Assembly: GCF_042453785.1 (NCBI RefSeq)
Contig: NC_091664.1
Coordinates: 29,188,501-29,252,500 of the forward strand
Length of the DNA: 64,000 nt
Source: Malus domestica
Taxonomy: Eukaryota; Streptophyta; Magnoliopsida; Rosales; Rosaceae
Direction of reading: 5' to 3'
Shown: positions 13,536 through 26,025 of the stretch, in pieces
How positions within the stretch are numbered: the stretch's first letter is position 1
Layout of the letters: the number at the start of each line of letters is the position of its first letter
The notes under the pieces: generated by a model
Told to the model about the DNA's origin: nothing
Seen by the model: the letters and a program-made list of their open reading frames with translations, nothing else
Databases searched by the model: none
Program-made: the position numbers and the translations under genes

Positions 13536-14401
13536 TCTTTGCGCTAGTTGCAAAATTTAACCGCGCTGACGCAGCCGCAGTTGGCGGACGAAGTGGCGGA
13601 GCTGGAAGAAGAAGGCGAAGAGAAACCCTAGCGCCGTGTGGAGATTTTCCCGCCTTTGTGACGGTTCGGTTTCTTAAAAACCCTAACAGAGTAACGAGAG
13701 TGCAGAGAAAAGAGAGCGTTTGTGTATTGTTCAACTATTATGTTCACGTATTTTGCTATATAGATTACGGGAGGGACACCCAAAGCATGCAATTTGCCAC
13801 GTGTCCAACTATTTCGTCCTAGTCGTAGAGAAAATTTTAAATGTAACGGGAATACAAGTGGTACATCACATGTTTTAATATGAATGGTAGGAAATTTTAT
13901 ATTTTAAGTTATTAAATTTTTAACACACATATCCCATCATTTATTTAGTGACATGTGATATACGATCTCGTATATCAATCACACTAAAAAATCTCTCGAA
14001 TTGTTTTCTTTCATATTTAGTCTTTTTTTTTTAAAGGATATTTAGTCATTTAATTGACTGCATTTTTCCCACCACGCTACTATTTATCCTGTTGAACGGA
14101 TTTAAATTTTAAAATTTATAAATGGATAATGGATTGATATCAATCTCAAAATTTTAATAAATCTCATAATAATAATTTGAATATTATTGACAAATTAAAA
14201 TGTCGATTTTGCTCAACCCAATCTTAAGGATAAAAATCTTGTATTTCATATTCGCACGCTCGATAAACGAATTTTTATCCTCTGAACAACACTTGAAGAA
14301 AGCCCAGGGCTTATTTAAAAGTTATTTAAAATGATTAAAAAAAATTTGGTGAAATTATTTTTGATTTCCAAAATACTTCCAGTCATTTTAATCTCATTCC
14401 T

Positions 14402-14582
14402 AAAAATCTTTATATTTTTAGGAAAAATAATGAAAAATGTTAGAAGACTTTGAGTTTTAATGATAAGGATAAAATAAAGGCTAAAGTGAATAGTACAAGT
14501 ATTGACATTTTAATGTAAAAATGTGATTTTTTGTTAAAGTGAACAAGTACATGGAGTTTTTTGTTAAAGTTTTTCTCTTAAT
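14402..14582 (-). repeat. Dispersed repeat, TTAACGAAAAA family
   Basis: Shares the phrase aaagtgaatagtac, a 'actttgagttttaa' arm and a 'tgtaaaaatgtgatttt' arm with copies at 47466-47606, 49576-49740 and 62508-62640. Likely an old non-autonomous element; ends not well defined. Confidence 0.5.
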
Positions 14583-14652
14583 TTGGTGTTTTAAGTTGTG
14601 GTGCACAACATGAATGCATTTCAATGATTTTGGTTTTTGTTAATCACAACCA

Positions 14653-15160
14653 AGGTCTAAAATATCGAGGATATCGGAAATATCAGTAGTCCAAAAACAC
14701 GGAAATTTTGATGGAAATATCGGGATATTATCGATATCAATAAAAATTGAATAAACATCATCGAAATTGTAAGAAAAACTTGGAAATTTTTATTAAAACT
14801 TTGCAGGATATTTATTTAGTCAATTATCTATTAGTTTATCACAAAAAATTGGAAGGAAATGCATTGCATGATGAATTTAATTGATTTAAGTTGATTATAT
14901 AGCGAGCTGGTAAACATTGTGAGTGTAGAAAATATGTAGTAATTAATGAAAGAAGTTTAAACACACCATAATCATTTATATATAATAAATTAGTACAATA
15001 TTTTACACTTTATACATTGCATGGTAAGATACATGGGTGACTTAGTACCACATAGAGTTTCTATCAAGGTCTAAAATATTGATAATATCGGAAATATCGG
15101 TAGTCCAAAAACACGGAAATTTTGATGAAAATATCGGGATAATATCGATATTTTAGAACT
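14653..15160. mobile_element. TATCGG-type repeat element, about 0.5 kb
   Basis: Begins ggtctaaaatatcgaggata and ends with cgatattttagaac, giving inverted ends (gttctaaaatatcg). Contains runs of TATCGG/CGATA and a second partial copy of its own start at about 15069 (ggtctaaaatattgataata). About 390 bp of the interior is shared with the element at 26695-28288. No coding frame. Class not assigned. Confidence 0.5.
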
Positions 15161-15323
15161 AAATCAAAGTCACATTTTGTGCACGTGAGAAAGAAAGAAG
15201 TTGTTCATGTGTTAACAAAACACGTCACTTATTACTATGGTTTAATGATATTCCTCTTCACTTGTAAGTGAGAGATCTTCGGGATGAAATTGAACCATGG
15301 CTAGTCCAGTGTGAGAAAACATT

Positions 15324-15521
15324 AAGACTTGTTTGGAAGTGCTTTTAAAATAACTGAAAGCGTTTTTTGTAAAAATGTTTTTGGAACCAATCATTCGTAA
15401 AAATCCAAAGTGGATCATAAAAAACACTTTAGGTGCTTTCTGTAAGAATCAAAGATATGGTGCTTTGATCAATTTCATCAAAACATTTTCAGTTATTTTA
15501 AAAGCACTTTCAATCAAGCTA
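15324..15521. mobile_element. MITE-like element, same family as 7626-7866
   Basis: Left arm agacttgtttggaagtgctt followed by ttaaaataactgaaag. Right arm is the inverse (cagttattttaaaagcactt then tcaatcaagct). About 200 bp, non-coding. Confidence 0.55.
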
Positions 15522-15851
15522 TATAAGGTTGTGAATTTAGGAGAAGCAACTCTAAATCAAGTTTGGACCCAAAAACCAAAAAACAAAAAAAACCAACACT
15601 ATAAAAACAAAGGCTATTTACAATAGTCAGGTCAGATTATGTTGCTTCTCCTAAATAGTTGTAGTGCAACTTACAGAAGACAGCGAGCTGCCAACCTATT
15701 GTGCCACCATAAAAACTAAGGGTACATTACGAGGAAGGTATCCGTAAGCAGCATTGCGCGCTAGGACGGGACTTCAGAGTTGTGCAGCGGTCTTTCGTAG
15801 TTAGTACGTATAGCAGGTTCATACTCGGTCTAATCAGGATTCGGCATGGCT

Positions 15852-18800
15852 TTAAAAACTCTCCCCAGGCAACGGACCTGGCTTCCGATAGCCTGGGGTG
15901 ATTGGTGGTGATGAATAGAATGTACCAGGGGAAGCAGATGTCTGATGATACATATTTCGACGCTGTTGTGGTGGTTGAATCGAGCAAGGCAAAGTGTTGG
16001 GTCTACGTTTCTTGCCTCTACTGTGTTCTTCTGGTTCAGCGTGGGAGGGAACAGATCTTTTCTGCTCTTGTCCCTCAACAGTATAAGCAAAAGGCTTTTC
16101 CGCCCCTTGTTCAACATTGGAGGCAAGAGGTTTGATCTGCTCTCGTCCCTCAATTCTAGGGGAAGGAGACTTTTTCTGCTCCCGTCCCTCAACTTTGGAG
16201 GCAGGAGACTGTTTCTGCTCTTGTCCCTCAACCTTGGAGACCGGAGAATTTTTCTTCCATCGTTGTTCAACCTTGGAGGGAGGAGATGTCATTTGGCGTC
16301 TGCGATGATTATTCATTTTTTCCAGAAAAGCTATTTGTGTTTCAATGAACCTGGAAGGGTACTCGGACTCGAGGTTGCTATCTTTGATACATTGAATCAC
16401 AACTCTAAGAGCAGCAATCTGGTTGTTTACACACTTATCCTGTGAACAAAGGTAAAAAGTATGAGTCAGTAAATGTATATTTACATTGAAGATATCGGAT
16501 GTCGAAAGAAAATACAACGGTACCTTTTCAGAAAATAATTTATGTCCCTTGCTCATTTGAATGCACGACAACTTTGCATTCTCCACAAATTCTTTCAAGA
16601 GTGGTACTGGTGGGAACTTGTCAATTAACTTAAACGGGCAAATTAATCGAACAGCCTCAATTAGTTGGTTCTTTTCAACAAGATCCCGAATGATATCTGT
16701 TACATATAAAACGGAATTGCAGAATTTATCAAAACTGCTCCAAAGAAGTTTCAAGACGAAAATATCATAGTAGCGCCACCCAAACATAAAGAAGGTAACG
16801 TTGACAAATGCATTGACAAGAGGAAGAAAATTTAAGATGGAAAAAGATGCAAGTTAAAACAGAATCAAAATTATGCAATTGTTAGTAAATTGAGAAATTA
16901 TTATTTGTTCACTGGAAAAAAAAAAAAATTGAGCAACTTGGAATCCCTTTGTTTTGAGAACAAGCATCATCATACTCCGGAAATTTGTAACCCTGCACTT
17001 TTCACAAAAGGATTTGAACAGAAACAGAAAACTACCTATCAGATTAATCCACCAAGATTGCAAAATTTATCAGTGAATCAAACAGCTACCAGTCCAACAT
17101 GTGTCTCTCAATAAAGCCGTCTTTCGAGCTTGTAATTGCAGCATTCTTTTCAAAATTATGATCTACACCCTACTTTCCAATAAAAAAAGGGCTGGAGAGT
17201 AGGATGGGGTCTAACATCTTGAGGAAGAAAGATTATAGAAGGTTGAGAAAGCTTCACTCTTGACATTGAAGAACAGGGATGAACAGATGAAGTTCTTTCA
17301 TTTATGTTTCAATTGGAAAGAAATAAGAAAGACTGAAAATAGTTTTAAGCCACTATTTTGTATTTGACACATTGCATGGTGATATTAAAAGCTTAGTTTG
17401 GTTAAGTGAGGATGGATTAGGAATTTAGGATAGAAGCCACTACCATCTCAATCACCTATAAAGCATTAAATAACGCCCGAGCCATCAGCTCCTTCAGGCA
17501 GTATAAAACCAACAAAGAAGTAACTATCACACTAAGGGGCACAAAAAGGGAATCTAGGACACTTATAGTGACTGATACCTATGGCCAAATTTTGCGAATT
17601 TTCAAAGAGAACTTAAATAGCATGCCGATAAACTAATTTGAGTAACTACCACACAGAAATTAATTTAATAAACTTACCAGGGATCTTATCAGCTAAACCA
17701 AGTGTCTGACATATTTCTAGCGCCTGCTTCTGATGAGAAATCCTTCCAAGAAACACTAAAGTCTCTCTATTAAACATGGAAAGCAGTCCATATGTAGCTA
17801 TGAACTGCAAAAAACCCAAAAGCTCGAGGGGTTGGGTACTGGCACCAATTTTTGATTTCCAATTGACTGCTAGCTTTAGAGCATCTATGTTAACATGAGG
17901 TCCAACATGCGGTTTAATTTTCATCAGCATGTCGAGTAGTGAAATGTATTTTGCCATGACAATTTCTTTAAAACCAGCATCCTCTATTGTGCAGTATTTA
18001 TAAAAAGAAGTTTGCATCACATCCATCACAAACTTTTCTGGTTCTGATGACGATTGAAAAGCAGCCCAAGTTTCAGTCTGTATCAAACAATCCCTACTGA
18101 AAAGCTCATTTAAAAACCCCTGCGAATGAGTAGCATCTGTGGTGGCAGTTAGTTGAAGATTCGGAGAAGAACAAGTTCCTGCATTGTTTGCCAGTGAAGA
18201 TTCCGGGGCCTCAATTGTGGCTGTGGGTAAGAAACAAAGAAAATGCAGTTGGCAGGTTAGAGAGTGAATAGTTCCAAATGTAACATATCAAATGTATCTA
18301 GAGCATTGTGTCCCGTTGTGCTTTGAGTCAATCGATAAGGTGTGGTGTGGGTGTGGTGGTCATAAGCTCTCACTTCAGAATCCTATCAAAGCAAAACGTA
18401 CTTGTTTTGCAAACTTGAGAGCATAAGATGGTATTATGGGCAAATTGGACATCACGATGGCCTAAAAGACCAATTCAGAAGTATATGTAAAATGTGCAAT
18501 AAGAGGATCTAAGATGAAATGGCATCAAAAGAAGATGAGATAAATGAGAAGAAAACTTGAAGCATGTTATGAAAAACCAATTAAGAAGTACATGAAAAAA
18601 TTGCAATAAGATTAATTTCCAAAAAAAAGAAGAAGAGATTCTTCTGAGATATGTGAAGAGAACTAGATACACTACATAATTGCAAGATAATTTGTCATCT
18701 TTGCAAAATATGACAACCGTTGCAAAAATTTCTGAAGGGACTAGTAAACAATCCTGCTCTAAACTGCAGACACTATAAGGCATGTCGAATAGGAAAATTT

Positions 18801-21062
18801 TCCATTCTTAATCGGAAGAGATAAGTTTCCTTAGTGAAAAATTCATCTTCTATGGACAACAAACGAGCCCTTAAAAGGCATCATTGCTGCTGATACACAG
18901 TTCTACTTATTGACTGAACAACAGTGAGAAACATAATAGGAACATTCGACTTTTCAAAGTAAATCAGGAAACCATTCATATATGTATGCAATAAAATAAA
19001 AAGACAACATAAGCAAATTAGAAAGTTAGATATAAATATGAACAAGCAAAAAGATTTTACCAGGTGCCTCACCAGTCATACCAAAAGCCCAGGATAATTC
19101 AGTTGTACGTTCATCCTTAGCAACAATCGCACAAAGACTTTGAAGCTCCTTCGCATCATAAAACGAGGTGATTCCATATGTACTAACAAGCCGCAGAAAA
19201 CCCAAAACCTCCAAGCAATTGTCCGTCCTCATTTTAACCTTCCAATCACCTGCCAACTTAATTGCTTCCTCTCTCACCTCAGGGTTAATTTGGGGGGAGA
19301 CACTCTTTAAATTCTCCAACAGAAGGCTACAAGTCATCCTAGTAATGCTCTCAAAATCACACTCGCTTTCGTCCACACTTGAATTTGCATGGTAAAACCC
19401 TTGCATAGCATCCAAAACTAATTTTGCCGGGTCTGGTGACGCCTGAAGAACAGCTGAGATTTCACTACCCAATACAACATATCTCTTCAAATGCTCATTT
19501 ATGAACAACAGCAAGCCTCTACCATCCATATTGACGCCGGACTGGTTACTTGAGGTAGAAGGAACAACAGCATTGTTGGCAGGGATATGTTCCAATTGCT
19601 CAATTTTAACTTGAGAAACAAGAATACTAGTATTCTCTTTCGATTTCAGGTTTTGGGTGCGTTCCTCGGAGATTTTTTTTATCGAATCAAATCCTTTCTG
19701 CTTCAGTTCAAGCTCTTTGGCCTGATCTTCAAGTTGCCTCTCTTTCAATTCCAAGTTTTTGGCGCGTTCTTCAGTGGATTTTTTTATCAAATCAAGTTCT
19801 TTCTGCTTCAATTTGAGCTCTTCGTCAAGGTCTTGAAGTCGGTTCTCTTTCTGTTCAAGTACCTGCGAGATAGATTCCAAACACCTTTCGCCTTCTTTCA
19901 ACTTTTGGAGTTCCCCAGCTTTTAACTCGACAATTCTCTCTCCCAATCTAACTTCCCTCTCTTTAACCTCAAGCCTACAGGACCACTCCTCCAATGATTT
20001 CTCACGCAAGCTCAAATCTTTATCTTTTTTCGAGTCTATTTCCCTAATCCTTTTCTCTCTTGATTCCAGCGCATTCGAGCACTCCGCTAAAGACTTATCA
20101 ATCACAACAAGTTTCTCCTTTTTCAGCTTCAACTCCTTGTCTCGTTCTTCAACCGCCCTTTCCGCCTCCGTTTTCAGCTTCTCTCTCCATTTCAACTCCT
20201 TGTCACATTCTTCAACCGCCCTTTCCGCCTCCGTTTTCAGCTTCTCTCTCCATTTCAACTCTTTGTCACATTGTTCAACCGCCCTTTGCGCCTCCTTAAT
20301 TCTCTCTTCTTTAAAACCCAGCTGCTCCTCCTGGACCTTCATCAACTTTTCCGCCTCCATAATCTGCTCCCCTATCGAATTGAACTCCTTCTTGCGCTTC
20401 TCAATCGACCCGATAATCTCATTCAACTCCCTCTTCTTCAACTCAATCTCTTCGACACACTTCTCCAACGCCTCTCCAAACCCCCTCACTTCCTCCGCCT
20501 TCACCTCAGCCAATTTCGACTTCTCCTCCACCCTTCTCTCAACCCAATCCAATTTTTTCTGCCTCCGCTCAACCCGATTCTCAATCGAATCGCACTCCCT
20601 CTTCTTCTCCACAACAAAACCCTCAGCCTCCGTCAATCTCTTCTCTTGCACCATAACCTCATTGCTAAGTTCCTGAATCAATGACTGGAGAGAGTGCAAG
20701 TGGTTCTTAGCCTCTATAACCTGGTTCTTACTCTGTATAACCTCCTCAACCTTCTCGTCGATCAACCTCTGAAGCCCCCCCAACTCGTCCGCTTTCGATT
20801 CGATTTCAGAGTTGTACTTCATCTCCTTCGCCTCCAACTCCCCGTACCGCAGCCGGACCGCCGTCTCGCGGCGGGCGAGTTCCCCGAATTGCAACTCGAG
20901 CGAGTACCGAGTCGACTCGAAGTGCTCCTCCAGATCCTTCCATTGCACGGCGAAGATAATAAGCGCGGTCGCCTGCGCGTGTACGCACTCGTACGCCTTG
21001 CTCAGACTCCTCTGCTTCGTCTCCGTCTCCTTCAGTTCCGCCTCTATCTTCTCCAACTCCAT
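15852..21062 (-). CDS. FRL5: FRIGIDA-like protein (FRL5-type), array gene 3, complete, about 1101 aa
   Basis: Exons on the minus strand: 21062-19061 (2002 bp), 18220-17678 (543), 16696-16524 (173), 16439-15852 (588, stop at 15852). The sum is 3306 bp with phases 1-1-0. The ATG at 21062 (MELEKIEAELKETE) is the first true ATG in frame; the frame runs further upstream but without an ATG. Residues 1-500 are a long coiled coil containing three tandem 21-residue units (ERAVEECDKELKWREKL). Residues about 515-667 are a first half FRIGIDA domain ([20 protein letters not shown]), 668-848 a second one (SSEPEKFVMDVMQTSFYKY) and 849-906 the completing segment (IIRDLVEKNQLIEAVRLIC). The tail is shorter than in gene 2, with units like SKVEGQEQKQSPA, then a Pro/Ser/Gln-rich end. 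Closest paralogue in the window is gene 2. Confidence 0.9.
20148..20283 (-). repeat. 63-bp tandem coding repeat in exon 1 of array gene 3
   Basis: Unit starts at 20148, 20211 and 20274 (ttcaaccgccctttccgcct on the plus strand). Period is exactly 63 bp, 21 residues or three heptads, so the coiled-coil register is preserved. Units 1 and 2 are almost identical, which points to a recent expansion. Confidence 0.85.
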
Positions 21063-24000
21063 TGTCTCCGCCGCCGCATAAACCCAAGTGAAACGTCGTC
21101 GTCGTCGTGCCGGAGAAGCCAATAAAAACAAGAAAACGAGAAGATCGTCGTGATCGGAATCTCTGGTCAAAGCAAGACTGCTTACCGTTCAACACAGTAG
21201 CCGGAAGCGGTAGTGGGCTAGTGGAATGAGTGGAGTGGCCACGGACGGATAGTGGAGCGAGTGGTGGGGCCACGAATGCATACAGGTCGCCACGTGTGAT
21301 AATCTGGACGATTGAGTCCTTGGGCCCAATTGAATTGAATTGCTTTACTGTTTGACTTTAGCTTTGTGTGGACCCCTTTTGGACGACAATTGTTGGATTG
21401 TGAAACCATGGATGTTGAACTGCTGCAAATTCGTCGGCGATGGTAATTTCGTAAATTTACTCTAGTAAATATCTTCTCTTTTCCTCTCCGCCGTCTTTGT
21501 CTTTTTCTCATCGGCCCACCATCTCATCTGAGATATCTTTTCTGAATTCTGTTTGGAAAAAACATATGAATCTTTATCTTTTAGGCGTTCATTGTATATG
21601 TGAAGTTAATTTTTCTTAAATATTATTTGTGTTTAATTTATATTATTTTTATTAATTAATTAAATCTTTTTTGTTAATTAAAAGATGATGAAAAGATAAC
21701 TTAGTCTTCTATCACACAAAAAATGATGGGCAATAATGTAATTTCATAGGTCTAAATTTTACTATTTTTTACTGAAACCTCACCTACAGGTGATGTTAAA
21801 ATATCTATAATATTTAAAATTGAAAACAAAAAAAAAATCAAAAACAAAAATGTCCCACTCCCCCCCCCCCCCACACACCCCACGTAATCCCTTTCTCCCT
21901 CTCTCGTTCTCATTTTCTAAAAAACTGTGTACATACACACAAAGTGTGCAGATAAATGCTAGTATTAAATTAAAAATTTAAAATAACTTTTAACCGCATA
22001 ATATACGATGAACGGTTAAGATATGAAGATTATTAGGATTCTCACAATTTGGATCCGACTGGGATCCAAATCCCACCATCTTATCCCCATCATCTTTTCC
22101 TCACTGACCCAACCATCTTAACCATCGTCTTTTCGTTTTTTTTTTTTAACAAATGATATTATATACACTAAAAAAGAAGAGGTAAACTTAACTTCACAAT
22201 AATCTAGCAATAATATAGTCCAAATTATCGATTTTGGTAAAAATCAAATCTAAGACAAAAGAAAACCACAATGGTGGTTTTTGTTGTTCATGCGAAGCGA
22301 AGATCATTCGCTTGGCGAATGAAGCAGGTCAACCTCTTTTTGGCTCTCCTGGGGACTTGTTACCATCACCAATCCGTTCGGACAGGTAATTTCAAGACCC
22401 CTGGCTCTCCGCCTCTACTGTGTAGCCATTGGCTTGAGATTCACAAATCAATGAAAAGAAAAAACTATTTCTACGAGGAAATAAAATGAGACAAGAATCT
22501 TTGGAGATCTCTTTTGGTTAGCATTTCCCTTTCAATTGAGGTCATCCCCTTTTTCATCCTCCACACATTTCGGTTGCTTAAGGCTTAATAAAAGATTCAA
22601 CATAATGAGAAAGGCTTTAAGTAATTCGATCAAACCGATCGAGAATCTCATCGTACTAAGTGGCTCTTCTCATTTTTATATTCCTTTAAATTTTCCTTTT
22701 CTCCTAACCCAATCATATTCTAACTTTTTTTATGAAATTTTTTATTTTATGTATTTTTAATTTGCATTTTGTTTTTTTTCTGATTTTCTAAATCAGTATA
22801 ATCTTTTTTTTTTCAGTATAAACACACTTATTTATACATTATATAATAAATTTACTTAAAAATAAATAAAAATTCCACTGTGTTATAAATATGTAAAAGT
22901 TAAAGAGATAACCTTTACTAGTGACAGAAGTTAAGCAGGTGTAAAATATCACACTGAAACTATAGCACAAAAGGATGACAAATAAAAGAGGGAGGAATAG
23001 ATACTGAAGTTATTAATCTTTTCTTTCTTCTCTGTATTCTTTCTATATCCTTTAACTGCAGTCGGAGCGCTCTATTTATAGAGCGGCTCCATACAAACAG
23101 GTTCTTACAGTTTGAAATTTACATCACATGACTTTGAAAATATGATCGCCTTTATTTCCAAAGTCTACATCGCTTTGTGTGGGTATTGAAAAACTTATGC
23201 GGGCATTCATTAAACTACCAACGGTTTCAACATTGCCAATGTTTTAAACTGCTAATGTTTTCAACTGTTAATGTTTTCAACACACTGCTTGACTAGCACC
23301 TTTTGAAGCCTTGCACCACGAGTCATTAAACCCGTTCAATGTCAATTGATCTTCAAAGAATGATGGTTTAGTTTGTTGGTGTCAAATAGGTTTTATTTTA
23401 TTTTATTTTATTTTTAAAGAACAAATTGATGTCAAATAGTTGAACAATAATTTTTCGCATTGTCAAGTAGTTTAACGATAAAAATAGGTGTCAAGGTTGA
23501 TCGATCGGGTGATTTAGTAACAAGGTACAAGTAAATATTGTGGGCTCAACGTCCTATATTAGTAGTTCACGATAAATACAATTCATGTTTCTCAACATTC
23601 TCCTCACCCTCACAACACTGGTAAGTACAATCTTGTGATTTCTCCGAGATGAATCTTCTCAGTTTGAAGGTTAAAACTAAATTCTGAAATCGAAGTAAAA
23701 ATTCTTGTACACGAGAGAAGGAGAAAGATTACAAATCTCAATAGGCCGATGAAGTAAACCCCAACTTGTTTCTGAAAGTTCCTTGGAGAAGCGTTCATCA
23801 GGGCTTTATACGAACAACGAATGAGCCTGTTCAACAATTTCAGCAAAAAGAATTAATCGATACTGCAACAAGGATGCCGGCAAACCAAGCAGAGATAATC
23901 TTTTCGATCTCAAGCCAACTTGCCAACTACAGTTCATTTATGAATGATGGCAACTGTATGTACACGAGATAACGAGGATGAATGGAATATTTGTCGAGAA

Positions 24001-24119
24001 TGTTGTGAGATCATGTCAGATTCAGTATTTCAGTGCATCAAATGATAATGAGACAGATACCCATTTAAGAAAATAAACACAGATACGCATGTAAGGTAAT
24101 AAACAGATTCTTATCGGTG
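21063..24119. other. Gap between array gene 3 and TRAPPC6; repeats and a possible exon fragment
   Basis: 21063-21300 is the GC-richer upstream region of array gene 3. A run of 12 C lies at about 21861-21872. A SINE-like fragment (ttaacaaatgatattatata) is at 22139-22255. A coding-looking fragment is at 22313-22386. A near-palindrome with a TATAAATAG core (gagcgctctatttatagagc) is at about 23066-23090 and may be a promoter of an old LTR on the minus strand. Nothing else recognised. Confidence 0.5.
22313..22386 (+). pseudogene. Possible isolated exon fragment, unidentified
   Basis: One plus-strand frame reads IIRLANEAGQPLFGSPGDLL then PSPIRSD and stops at a good donor (gacag|gtaattt). The composition looks coding, but no flanking exons are visible and I do not recognise the family. 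It could be chance. Confidence 0.25.
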
Positions 24120-26025
24120 TCAAATTGCAATGAAGGAGCAAGCTGCAAGCACAACAAAGTAAAATGCTTCACCCCTTGCCGTTTAATTTATAAAAAATTT
24201 GAATCACAAAGAGGTTGAGGCTTTTGATGCTATATAGGATAAAACAAGTTTGCATGACGAGCTATTGGATCAACTGACGGCATTTATATTCCAAGTGTTA
24301 GGTAGTCAAAGTGAAACCCATGATCCACCCAGTAAACATTCTAGGAAACAGATACCTGAGCCCACGAGAAGAAAATACAGGGTTCAAAGGTGATACTATC
24401 CGGGCAGATTATGATTGACTTTGTCACATTTATCCAGGAAATACGGAATTCTAAGCATGGATGGACAACAAAAATTCCCAAGAATTGTCCTCTTACCGAT
24501 TACTACACTTCAACGTGATACACTGCTCTAACTAAACATGAACCACCTCAAATATGCCGAAAAACATTAAAGCAACTAGCATAGGTGAGAATCATCTCAT
24601 GACTAGTGGGATACAGACGGACAGTTATTCAGTAGCCCAAAATATCGTAACTCACTTTTGGTAAGATTACGAAGAGGATATAGGCAGATAACACTGCAAA
24701 GTGATGCTTAGCGTATAAGTGGATTGTGGAGGGTATAGATTCTATATAATGATTTACTCCAAAAACAATGAATTATCGCAGGTGTATCAAATTTTCTAAC
24801 TTTACATGTTAAGGAGCTTATATTTGTTAAAAACAATGTCATATACAGTGTTGGCACAGAAAATGTACTCATAATTCTAAAGCACTAAACAGAGAACTAC
24901 TTACACGCAGGAAGGTGGGACGTGTCGGCAGAAACAGCACAAGCAATCCCCAAGTTATGAAGAGCACCTTTTATGACTCCACATGAGAAATGGAGATGCA
25001 TGTTTGGTTCTTCTGCTGCCTTGTTTTCAGCCGCCTCGGCATTTTCTTTAGACAAGTCTCCATTTTCGGAAGGATCAAGCGACATGCGTGAAACCCAACG
25101 AAACCGATTATCTTGCAATACAAAAGTACCCTACAACACAAACAAAAACCATCTTAGTCTTATCAAATTCACACATTGACAAAGAACCCCGATTCAGTAT
25201 TAGTCGATTGACTCGATTCTAAACAAATTACCCTATGATTGGTCTTTAAGTTGTCAATCTGCTTCTTGAAGAGCTCGGACCAAAAGTCCTTGCAGATGAA
25301 CTTAATTGCATCCAGATGATCAGTAAACCGAGGCCGCTCCATTGTGTACCTAACAAGTGAAATTGATCCATAATCACACTCCTATTCCTACAATTTACAA
25401 TGAGCATTATTTTGTTAACTTTAAATTATAAGTAGACCTAGAATAGCATAGGATTCAATGCCACACACATATGCTTTACTTTCCCACGTTTTCTCAGCAA
25501 CCAAACACTCTTAACAAATCATTACAAACGAAAAAAGAGAAAAAATTTCGAAATCAAACACTTCGAATTACTATTCCACATTTCTCAGCAACCAAACACT
25601 CTAACAAATCATTACAAACGAAAAAAGAGAAAAAAATTTCGAAATCAAACACTTCGAATTACTATTCCACATTTTCTCAGCAACTAAACACTACCAAATC
25701 ATTACAAACGGAAAAAAAGAGAACAAATTTCGAAATCAAACACTTCGAAAATAGGCATTTCAGATCTAAAAACCCCAAACCTGTGAGATCAAACAAATCC
25801 AATTCAATTACAATGAAATAAAGGGAAGAACTAGAGAGGGCAGGGTGGTTAGGAATAGTGTGGGGAGGTGTACCGCTCGGAGAGCTGGTGGCCGACCTGG
25901 TAGCCAATAGCGTCGATCCTACTGGCGGCGAGCTCGGGCTTGTTGGCGTATAACCGATTGCAGTACATAGAGACCATCTCTGTCAGTAGACTATCCACGC
26001 AGCTCTCTGAGACCTCTCTCCCCAT
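24120..26025 (-). CDS. TRS33: TRAPP complex subunit TRAPPC6/TRS33, copy A
   Basis: Exons on the minus strand: 26025-25874 (152 bp), 25349-25232 (118), 25130-24905 (226) and a short candidate last exon 24142-24120. Total is 519 bp, about 172 aa. ATG at 26025 ([20 protein letters not shown]). TRAPPC6 hallmarks: [45 protein letters not shown] and [13 protein letters not shown], followed by a C-terminal LPAC segment that in the family continues into a short beta strand. The fourth exon (ending SFIAI, then TGA) is inferred from the acceptor cttgcag and family similarity, and is the least certain part. TRAPPC6 is a Bet3-fold subunit of the TRAPP tethering complex in ER-Golgi and post-Golgi traffic. 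A diverged acidic insert ([20 protein letters not shown]) sits between the two conserved blocks. Confidence 0.88.

Larger units (their letters stand above)
13536..15851. other. Intergenic gap between array genes 2 and 3
   Basis: Bases 13536-13760 are the 5' leader and core promoter side of array gene 2 and are GC-richer than the rest. Beyond that the gap is AT-rich and contains a TTAACGAAAAA-family repeat (14402-14582), a TATCGG-type element (14653-15160), a SINE-like fragment near 15228-15300 (cttcacttgtaagtgagaga) and a MITE (15324-15521). No protein-coding exon recognised. Confidence 0.55.
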
